A DNA stretch of 53,784 nt from the NCBI GenBank assembly GCA_903924855.1, contig CAIYCW010000066.1, forward strand, positions 1 through 53,784. The letters are read 5' to 3'. Positions 1-6,190 of the stretch are shown one piece after another (positions within the stretch are counted from its first letter, which is position 1; each line of letters begins with the position of its first letter). Made by a program: the position numbers and the translations under genes. The notes under the pieces were generated by a model. That model saw nothing but the letters and a program-made list of their open reading frames with translations. It searched no databases and was not told where the DNA came from. Source of the DNA: an uncultured Rhodospirillales bacterium (GTDB taxonomy: Bacteria > Pseudomonadota > Alphaproteobacteria > Acetobacterales > Acetobacteraceae).

Positions 1-75
1 AAAAACAAGAATTTTCTTAACTATATCCACTGGAATAGTGGCTATCTTACTTCAACGAAATGATAGGAGGGAATA
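1..75. other. AT-rich non-coding edge of the integrated element
   Basis: No gene was found here. The stretch is clearly AT-rich compared with the rest of the window and contains a small imperfect hairpin (CCACT/AGTGG) downstream of the HNH gene when read on the minus strand. It could be a weak transcription end, but there is no convincing T-tract. Confidence 0.4.
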
Positions 76-753
76 CTATTTTTTCTTACCTCTCTTCATC
101 AGAAAAGTTTTTAAATCCTCAACGGGCATGATATTATTGCGATGAATGATCCGATGGCAATTTGCGCAAAGGGGCACTAAATCTGATATTTTTGTTCGCG
201 CACCTGCCACTAGTGATCTAACTGGGATAGTGTGGTGGGCTTCAATATAACCAGCCCCTAAATTTCCGTAGTGATGTTCAAAATCAAAACCACAAGTGTA
301 GCAAGAAAATGATTTCAAAGAATTTTTGAAGGTATCTACAAGTGCCTGTGATCTCTCTCTAATCAGATGAGTGCGAAGATTTTGACGTCCCTCAAAGGCC
401 TCTATAAAAGCCTCAGTCCCATCTTGCATAAAATCCGATGAAGAAATAATGGCCTGCTGTGATAGACGTTTAGCTGCCTTTTCTTTTCCGTTATCAGTTA
501 GAAACCAAAAACCAGAAACAGAGTTATCTATATGACCATACCCGACAAGTCTGCGTCTTGCTTGGCGCACAAGGTTCTCCCATCCGATTTCGTTGGCGGA
601 GGGCGGGGGCATTCGACGCTTTTGTTCTTCCTCGGTTAGTTCAAGTCGTTGGGCCAACGGTTCGTATACGTCCTTTACGGCCACTCGGACGTTTTTTTCG
701 TAGAGGAAGTCCAACAGCGCTTCCTCTACCATTGGCTGGGGTCGTACTGGCAT
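76..753 (-). CDS. Mrr_N winged-helix plus HNH endonuclease
   Basis: This 225-aa protein is a likely DNA endonuclease. The first ~100 residues resemble the Mrr N-terminal winged-helix domain (start MVEEALLDFLYE, then a WFLTDNGKEKA wing). The C-terminal part is an HNH nuclease with CYTC, the catalytic-type EAHH, and LCANCHRIIH as the second metal cluster. I chose the ATG at 753 because the family-like sequence starts there; a longer reading frame to 819 is possible. The base composition is strikingly AT-rich up to about position 560, unlike nearly everything else in the window, which fits acquired DNA. It lies downstream of the integrase on the same strand. A restriction-type role against modified or foreign DNA is inferred from the domain pair; no methylase is visible. 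Confidence 0.75.
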   Translation of the reverse strand: MPVRPQPMVEEALLDFLYEKNVRVAVKDVYEPLAQRLELTEEEQKRRMPPPSANEIGWENLVRQARRRLVGYGHIDNSVSGFWFLTDNGKEKAAKRLSQQAIISSSDFMQDGTEAFIEAFEGRQNLRTHLIRERSQALVDTFKNSLKSFSCYTCGFDFEHHYGNLGAGYIEAHHTIPVRSLVAGARTKISDLVPLCANCHRIIHRNNIMPVEDLKTFLMKRGKKK

Positions 754-860
754 AGTGTTCTCGCAGATTGAAGTTGCCGAGAATGACGATAGCGCGCATC
801 CCTTCCCATAGCTTAGCAATTGAACGGAAGCGGTTCACACGCGCAATCTCTCCCTGTGTC

Positions 861-1979
861 TCAGTCTAGCTTTTTAGCTACATCTGACGGCAATGCGTTC
901 AGATAATTTGCGAGAATTGCGGTCGTGCGGTGCCCGCTCTGGGCTTTCAACTCTCCTAAATTTAGCCCCTTGGATGCCATTCTGCTCAAGGCTTCGTGTC
1001 GCAGGTCGTGGAAATGCAGGTCCGTGATTCCAGTCTTCTCGCGGGCGCTACGCCACTGCGAGTCTACCTGCTCGGCTCCCATCAAAATCAGGTATTCGGT
1101 TCCTTTGCGGTCCTTGCGCAATTCATCAACAAGTGCGGTCGCGCGTTTGGACAGCACGACGTTGCGCGCGTGCCCGTTTTTTGAGTCTGGCCTGACGATC
1201 ATCGTCGTGCCGTTCGCGCGCTTAATCTGATTCGCCCTGATATCTAAAATCTCGCTTTGCCTCATGCCTGTTTCGATGGCTAACACGACGATGGCCAGCA
1301 TTTTCGGCCCATATTTACCTTTGGCCAGCTCCGCCAACATCCGCGCTTCTTCGCTCTCGGTCTCGCCTTCGGCTTCCGCAAGTCGGCGGTGTCTGTTGCT
1401 GGGTGGAGGTGGGAGCGTGCAGGAGTCGACGGGGTTCACTATGCCAGTGAGGCCCCAAGGGGCGGGCGTCTCGCCAATCCGTGGCAGTCTGCGCGCGTGG
1501 TTGAAAACGGCGGACAATAGCAACACATCGTTGCGGATCGTGTTGTTTGCTCGCCCCGCCTTCTGCCTAGCTTCAATATGATCTTGAATCTGCCTCGGCG
1601 TGATGGCGCTGATTTTGGTGCTAGCTATCTCGCGCTCATGCCACAAATTGAAGCGCTTTAGCTCCTGTTTTTCCCCCTTCTTGGTAATCGAGACCGTCTC
1701 CGCGTAGTGCCTGATAGCTCTCGTTAGGCTCCAGTCTGGTGAAGGTGTCGGGCTGTCATCGCCCGCTGGCTTCTCTGGCTCTTTCTCTTTGTGCATCCAG
1801 TCAGACTCGTTGAACGGTCGGAGCGTTGACTCGTTTGCTATCGCGCTCTCCACGGCGTTGGCCCATGCTTTCGCATCTGCTGACGTGTCGAACGTCCGAG
1901 TCAGGTCGTGGCCTCGCTTCCTGATGTAGACCTGCCAGCGGTTGCCCAGCTTGTTCCGAGTCTTTCGTATCGTCGGCAC
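861..1979 (-). CDS. Tyrosine recombinase / phage-type integrase
   Basis: This 372-aa site-specific recombinase has the usual layout: an N-terminal arm-binding-like segment, a SAM-like core-binding domain (about residues 95-165) and a C-terminal catalytic domain. Catalytic signatures visible are the first arginine in ETGMRQSEIL, the HxxR motif as HDLRHEA, a downstream SGHRTT and the nucleophilic tyrosine in ILANYLNA. The start is a GTG at 1979. The gene points away from the truncated tRNA-Ser at 2056-2119, which it probably uses as target. It should catalyse integration and excision of the element to its left. It looks intact, with every catalytic-box residue I can recognise present. Confidence 0.93.
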   Translation of the reverse strand: MPTIRKTRNKLGNRWQVYIRKRGHDLTRTFDTSADAKAWANAVESAIANESTLRPFNESDWMHKEKEPEKPAGDDSPTPSPDWSLTRAIRHYAETVSITKKGEKQELKRFNLWHEREIASTKISAITPRQIQDHIEARQKAGRANNTIRNDVLLLSAVFNHARRLPRIGETPAPWGLTGIVNPVDSCTLPPPPSNRHRRLAEAEGETESEEARMLAELAKGKYGPKMLAIVVLAIETGMRQSEILDIRANQIKRANGTTMIVRPDSKNGHARNVVLSKRATALVDELRKDRKGTEYLILMGAEQVDSQWRSAREKTGITDLHFHDLRHEALSRMASKGLNLGELKAQSGHRTTAILANYLNALPSDVAKKLD

Positions 1980-1990
1980 TTTCGCCCCAC

Positions 1991-2011
1991 TGTGCTGAGA
2001 GTGTGCTGAGA
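1991..2011. repeat. Tandem 10-11 bp direct repeat upstream of the integrase
   Basis: TGTGCTGAGA occurs twice back to back, just upstream of the integrase start and within 60 bp of the truncated tRNA. Short direct repeats in this position are typical of integrase arm-type binding sites, so that role is plausible but not proven. Confidence 0.45.
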
Positions 2012-2055
2012 ATAGGCGCTAAAATCAGGAAAACATATGGAAAACTTGGGTTCTT

Positions 2056-2119
2056 AGCGGTCTTGAAAACCGCCGTAGGTGTGAGCCTACCGTGGGTTCG
2101 AATCCCACCTCATCCGCCA
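2056..2119 (+). other. Attachment site: 3' part of a tRNA-Ser(UGA) gene
   Basis: The sequence contains the anticodon arm (GCGGT-CTTGAAA-ACCGC, anticodon TGA at 2064-2066), a long class II variable arm (GTAGG/CCTAC), the T arm (GTGGG-TTCGAAT-CCCAC), the 3' acceptor strand CTCATCC, G73 and an encoded CCA. No GGATGAG acceptor strand or D arm is found upstream; that sequence is unrelated. This is therefore a tRNA gene cut at the anticodon arm, the usual scar of tRNA-targeted integration. The intact copy is expected at the other end of the element, left of this window. Confidence 0.85.
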
Positions 2120-2238
2120 CCTTTGGCTGCTGCAACACAGACCGAAGATGTGCCATCCGATCTGAGCGATATGAATCCGTTGAACATCATTTCTGTTCAC
2201 GGCTCGGAACAATAGCGTCGCACCTCCGCGACAGCGCC
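2120..2238. other. Intergenic, nothing recognised
   Basis: This short stretch lies between the attachment site and the first chromosomal gene. I see no convincing gene, hairpin or promoter in it. Confidence 0.4.
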
Positions 2239-2952
2239 TCACCGAAGCTTGCCGTAACCCTCCCGCCGCGCCGCCGACAGCACGCCCCGTGGCAACGGGA
2301 TGCGCCCCCAATCAAACGGCACGCGCGGCTTGCGCACTCGCACCGCCCGAATCCTGGCAGGCTTCGGTGCCGTGGGCGCCTGGCCCGGTCGCAACAGATC
2401 GGTCTCGATCGCCAGCGCCCGGCACAACGGCCGCAGCACCCGCATCGCCTGTGGCGCCGCCTTCAGCAACGCCACCATCTCGGGCTGCTCCAGCACATGG
2501 CGCAGCTGCAGCCCAAAGCCTGCCGCCTCATGGGCGGCCGCAATCACCAGCCAGGCGAAGCGCCGCGGCCACAGCGCGCGCTCGGCCAACCGGCCCGCCC
2601 CAGCCGCATCCGAAGCCGCCTTCGCGTCAACGATATCCAGCGGAGCCGATCGCACCCGAGCCGGCTGCACCGCAAGCCGCCCCTCCCGGAAGCGTGCCAT
2701 CATCCGCTCCATCCGCTGGCCAATCTCGCTCAGCCGCCGATACAGCAAAATCCCCAGCAGCCGCCCGATCAGGCCCCGCCCGGCCCACGCGCCCACAGCC
2801 TTCTGCAACCCACCGATCACATGGGCCAGCGTCATCGCTGCGGGAACCGGCATCGGGACATTCATCCCATCATCTGTTGGCCCGCCAGTGGCTGACTGCA
2901 AGCCAAATCGGCCCGGCAGGACCGCCCTAGGTAGCATCCCGTAGCCGATCAT
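2239..2952 (-). CDS. Conserved hypothetical protein, unknown function
   Basis: A 237-aa basic, alanine- and arginine-rich protein that I do not recognise. There is no signal peptide and no clear membrane segment; a moderately hydrophobic stretch lies near residues 48-70. The central part looks helical (many A/L/R residues), and the C-terminus is rich in P and R and ends DWGRIPLPRGVLSAARREG. The ATG at 2952 is supported by a GAGGGG Shine-Dalgarno-like sequence five to six bases upstream; an internal ATG at 2865 is an alternative. It is the first chromosomal gene beyond the attachment site. Coding is supported by the strong third-position GC typical of this genome. Confidence 0.6.
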   Translation of the reverse strand: MIGYGMLPRAVLPGRFGLQSATGGPTDDGMNVPMPVPAAMTLAHVIGGLQKAVGAWAGRGLIGRLLGILLYRRLSEIGQRMERMMARFREGRLAVQPARVRSAPLDIVDAKAASDAAGAGRLAERALWPRRFAWLVIAAAHEAAGFGLQLRHVLEQPEMVALLKAAPQAMRVLRPLCRALAIETDLLRPGQAPTAPKPARIRAVRVRKPRVPFDWGRIPLPRGVLSAARREGYGKLR

Positions 2953-3026
2953 CCTGCCCCTCAGGCCGCAGGACGCGGCATCACCCGCGGCAGACCACCC
3001 TCAGCAGACCACCAGGGCCCACACAG

Positions 3027-3057
3027 CAAAACGGGGCCCGGCACCAGCCGAGCCCCG
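3027..3057 (-). terminator. Rho-independent terminator of the symporter gene
   Basis: Read on the minus strand, an 11-bp stem (CGGGGCTCGGC with GCCGGGCCCCG, one G-U pair) closes a TGGT tetraloop and is followed by TTTTG. It sits about 30 bp past the symporter stop codon. Confidence 0.8.
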
Positions 3058-3084
3058 CCCACGCCTCGTCTCAGCCAGAAGCGT

Positions 3085-4560
3085 CTACTTCTTGCTGCCG
3101 GCGGTACCCAGCACGGCACTGCCCACCGCCGCCACCAGCACATTGGCCACCAGCGCCAGCAGCCCGATATACACCGTGTAAGCGGTGCCATCGAAATGCA
3201 GCGTGTGCAGCGGCTTCAGCCCATCGGTCCAGGCAATGTAGCTGCCGCCGAAAATGCCCACCGCCCACCCGGCCAGCAAGGCCGGTGCGCGGAAGAACGA
3301 CGTGAAGATGCCGAACACCAAAGACGGGAAGGTCTGCAGGATCCAAAGCCCGCCCAGCAGCTGCAGATCGAGGGCGAACTGCGTCGGCATGAACAGGATC
3401 ACCAGCAGCGCGCCCACCTTGACGAACATCGAGGCCAGCTTCGCCACCTGCGCCTCGCCCGCCGGCGTCACCGCCGGATTGACATAGGCCTTCCACACAT
3501 TGCGCGTGAACAGGTTGGACGCACCGATCGACATCACCGCCGCCGGCACCAGCGCGCCGATGGCGATCGCCGCCATCGCAAAGCCCGCAAACCAGCCCGG
3601 GAACAGCGTGTGGAACAGCAGCGGCACCACATCGTTGTTGGTCGCAGGCTTGATGCCCGCCGCATAGGCCATGTAGCCCAGCAGCGCGATCAACCCGAGC
3701 AGCAGCGTGTAGGCCGGCAGCAAAATCGCGTTCTTGCGGATCGTATCCCCGCTCTTGGACGCGAAAATACCCGTCAGCGTGTGCAGATACATGAACGCCG
3801 CCAAGGCCGAGCCCAGCGCCAGCGTGGCATAGGGCAGGTACTGCGCCGGCGCCAACACGATGCCGCCAGCCCCCTTCGCCTTGAACGCCGCATCGGCCGC
3901 GTGGAACACCGCCTCATAGCCGCCCAGCTTCAGCGGAATGATCGCCACCGCCACCAGCACGACGATGTAGATCAGGATATCCTTCACGAAGGCGATCAGC
4001 GCCGGCGCCCGCAGGCCGGACGAATAGGTGTAGAACGCCAGCACCAGGAAGGCCGCGATCAACGGCAACTCGCCGTTCAGCCCCAGCGCCTTGATCACCA
4101 CCTCCATGCCGATCAGCTGCAGCGCGATATACGGCATCGTCGCCATCACACCGGTGAACGCCACCGCCAGCTCCAGCTTGCGCGAGCCATAGCGCGCATG
4201 CACCACATCCGCCGCCGTCACATGCCCGCCCTTGGAGGCGATCTGCCACAGCCGCGGCATGATGAAGAACACGATCGGATACACAATGATCGTGTAGGGC
4301 AGGGCAAAGAACCCGAACGCGCCCGAGGCATAGACCAGCGCCGGCACCGCGATCACGGTGTAGGCGGTGTAGAAATCACCGCCCACCAGGAACCAGGTGA
4401 TCCAGGTGCCGAACGAACGCCCGCCCAGACCCCATTCATCCAGATGTTCCAGCGTGCTCGGCTTGCGCCAGCGCGACGCCAGGAACCCCATCCCGGTCAC
4501 CAGCGCGAACAGCGCGATAAAGACGGCAAACGCCGGCAGATCGAAAGTGTCGGCGATCAT
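3085..4560 (-). CDS. Sodium:solute symporter, MctP-like monocarboxylate permease
   Basis: This 491-aa inner-membrane protein is very hydrophobic with about 13 predicted transmembrane helices, as expected for the SSS family. The N-terminus shows the family pattern ending in EWGLGGRSFGTWITWFLVGG, followed by a helix beginning DFYTAYT. It should import a small carboxylate with sodium or protons. The start at 4560 gives an ATGA overlap with the upstream DUF3311 gene, indicating translational coupling. DUF3311-MctP pairs are a recurrent arrangement for short-chain monocarboxylate uptake. With an aminotransferase and a hydroxyacid dehydrogenase nearby, the substrate may be lactate, pyruvate, glycolate or similar; that is inference. 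A strong terminator follows. Confidence 0.9.
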   Translation of the reverse strand: MIADTFDLPAFAVFIALFALVTGMGFLASRWRKPSTLEHLDEWGLGGRSFGTWITWFLVGGDFYTAYTVIAVPALVYASGAFGFFALPYTIIVYPIVFFIMPRLWQIASKGGHVTAADVVHARYGSRKLELAVAFTGVMATMPYIALQLIGMEVVIKALGLNGELPLIAAFLVLAFYTYSSGLRAPALIAFVKDILIYIVVLVAVAIIPLKLGGYEAVFHAADAAFKAKGAGGIVLAPAQYLPYATLALGSALAAFMYLHTLTGIFASKSGDTIRKNAILLPAYTLLLGLIALLGYMAYAAGIKPATNNDVVPLLFHTLFPGWFAGFAMAAIAIGALVPAAVMSIGASNLFTRNVWKAYVNPAVTPAGEAQVAKLASMFVKVGALLVILFMPTQFALDLQLLGGLWILQTFPSLVFGIFTSFFRAPALLAGWAVGIFGGSYIAWTDGLKPLHTLHFDGTAYTVYIGLLALVANVLVAAVGSAVLGTAGSKK

Positions 4561-4739
4561 GGCGCGTCGTCCTTCTTCACGCCGATCCACACATACCAGG
4601 TGATCAGCGAGCTCAGCGGCACCCAGGCCAGCTGGTACCAGTAGAAGAACGGAAAGCCGAACAGGCTCGGCTCAGTGACGTTGAAAAACGGCACCCACAG
4701 CAGCCCGACAAAGGGCAGCAGCAGCAACAGAGCACGCAA
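4557..4739 (-). CDS. DUF3311 small membrane partner of the symporter
   Basis: A 60-aa protein with two hydrophobic segments (about residues 2-20 and 28-52), matching the DUF3311 family of small membrane proteins encoded just before SSS permeases. A GGGAGGA Shine-Dalgarno sequence precedes the ATG at 4739. Its stop overlaps the symporter start by four bases, so the two are probably made together. Its exact role is unknown; an accessory or stabilising subunit is the usual guess. Confidence 0.85.
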   Translation of the reverse strand: MRALLLLLPFVGLLWVPFFNVTEPSLFGFPFFYWYQLAWVPLSSLITWYVWIGVKKDDAP

Positions 4740-4807
4740 TGTGTTATCCTCCCGGATCGATATCGTTGCGGCGCAACCGAAATGGCGCTGCGATGGGTTT
4801 TGTTAAA

Positions 4808-4834
4808 GCGGGCTGAAAATTCCGTCCAGCCCGC
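4808..4834 (-). terminator. Probable terminator after the aminotransferase
   Basis: On the minus strand an 8-bp GC-rich stem (GCGGGCTG/CAGCCCGC) with an 11-base loop is followed by TTTAACAAAA. The T-tract is interrupted, so termination may be partial, allowing some read-through into the DUF3311-symporter pair. Confidence 0.55.
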
Positions 4835-4874
4835 ATGTCACGCCAGCGGCAATCCGCGGAATTTCGCGGCTCTG

Positions 4875-6056
4875 TCAGTTCCCCGCCAGATACTCCAGCG
4901 CCGCCTGGGTGCCGCCCGGCCGGTGCGGAATGTTGCAGGCCCGCAACCCCATCTCCACACCCCCCAGCGTCCCCACCAGCTGCAACGGCGACAGATGGCC
5001 CAGATGGCCGATGCGGAACACACGGTCCTTCAACTGGCCCAGCCCGTTGCCCAGGCTCATGTCGAACTTCTCCACAATCGCGGCCCGCAGCGCATCGGCC
5101 GAATGCCCCTCCGGCACCCGCACCGCGGTCAGCACGTTGGAGGCGCGCGCCGGCACGGCGCATTGCGTCTCCAGCCCCCAGGCCGAAACCGCCCGCCGCG
5201 TCGCCTCGGCAAACCGGTCATGCCGGGCAAACACGTTCTCCAGCCCTTCCTCCATCAGCATGTCGATCGCGGTGTCGAGCGCGTAAAGCAGGTTGGTCGC
5301 CGGCGTGGACGGAAAATACCCTGTCGCATTGGCCGCCAGCATCGGCGCCCAATCCCAGTACGAACGCTGCAGCCGCGCCGTGCGGGACGCCTCCATCGCC
5401 TTCGCCGACGCCACGTTGAACGACAGCCCCGGCGGCAGCATCAGCCCCTTCTGCGAGCCGGACACCGTCACATCCACCCCCCATTCGTCATGGCGGTAAT
5501 CGATGCTGCCAAGCCCTGAGATCGTGTCCACCAGCAGCAGGGCAGGGTGCCTGGCCGCATCGAGTGCCGCCCTCACGGCTGCGATATCGCTGGTGCAGCC
5601 GGTGGAGGTCTCGTTGTGCACCACCGCCACCGCCTTGATGCGATGCGACGCATCCGCCGCAAGTGCTGCCCCGATCGCCGCCACATCGGCGCCAGAGCGC
5701 CAATCCGTGTCGATGAATTCGGGCACCAGCCCCAGGCGCTGCGCCATCTCCTGCCACAGATGCGCAAACCACCCGGTGCGGCACATCAGCACCACATCCC
5801 CGGGCGAGAGCGTGTTCACCAGCGCCGCCTCCCACGCCCCGGTGCCGGAGGCCGGATAGATCATCACCGGCCGCTCGGTCTTGAACACCGCCTTCAGCTT
5901 GCCCAGCAGCTGCGTGGTGAACACCCCGAAATCCGCCCCGCGATGATCCATCGTCGCGTGATCCATCGCGCGCAGAACGCGATCCGGCACGTTGGACGGC
6001 CCCGGCAGCTGCAGGAAATGCGCACCGGTGGACGGGCGTGTGGTGAAATAGGCCAT
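4875..6056 (-). CDS. Serine-glyoxylate / alanine-glyoxylate-type aminotransferase
   Basis: A 393-aa PLP enzyme of class V aminotransferases. The N-terminal LPGPSNVP, the HRG at residues 38-40, SGTGAWE at 70-76, the D177 of LLLVDTISGLGS that contacts the PLP ring, and the Schiff-base lysine K203 in SGSQKG all match the SGAT/AGAT family. It should transfer an amino group from serine or alanine to glyoxylate, giving glycine plus hydroxypyruvate or pyruvate in the cytoplasm. The start at 6056 has a good AGAGGAGA Shine-Dalgarno. It is divergent from a fused 2-hydroxyacid dehydrogenase, which could supply glyoxylate from glycolate, and is followed by a carboxylate symporter. Substrate preference cannot be read from sequence alone. 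Confidence 0.9.
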   Translation of the reverse strand: MAYFTTRPSTGAHFLQLPGPSNVPDRVLRAMDHATMDHRGADFGVFTTQLLGKLKAVFKTERPVMIYPASGTGAWEAALVNTLSPGDVVLMCRTGWFAHLWQEMAQRLGLVPEFIDTDWRSGADVAAIGAALAADASHRIKAVAVVHNETSTGCTSDIAAVRAALDAARHPALLLVDTISGLGSIDYRHDEWGVDVTVSGSQKGLMLPPGLSFNVASAKAMEASRTARLQRSYWDWAPMLAANATGYFPSTPATNLLYALDTAIDMLMEEGLENVFARHDRFAEATRRAVSAWGLETQCAVPARASNVLTAVRVPEGHSADALRAAIVEKFDMSLGNGLGQLKDRVFRIGHLGHLSPLQLVGTLGGVEMGLRACNIPHRPGGTQAALEYLAGN

Positions 6057-6120
6057 ATTGGTGTCTCCTCTGCCAACACTTTGCCGCCGGTCCAGCAGGG
6101 ACGCCAATGAATAAGGCTCG

Positions 6121-6144
6121 TTGAATTGACGATGACAATCAATC
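6121..6144. promoter_or_regulatory. Possible operator palindrome between divergent genes
   Basis: An imperfect inverted repeat, TTGAATTG then seven bases then CAATCAA, lies midway between the aminotransferase and the FAD/Fe-S dehydrogenase start codons. Its place in a divergent control region makes an operator plausible. No cognate regulator gene is nearby. Confidence 0.3.
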
Positions 6145-6190
6145 AGACAGCGTCCACCTGCTCGCCTATGCTCACGGCAGGAGACGCCAG

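Noticed and set aside
2003..2215. Small open frame across the tRNA fragment
   Set aside because: It translates tRNA sequence and has no protein support.
3196..4644. Long open frame on the strand opposite the symporter
   Set aside because: It is a GC-skew shadow: composition is R/H/Q-rich with no recognisable domain, while the opposite strand encodes a clear membrane transporter.
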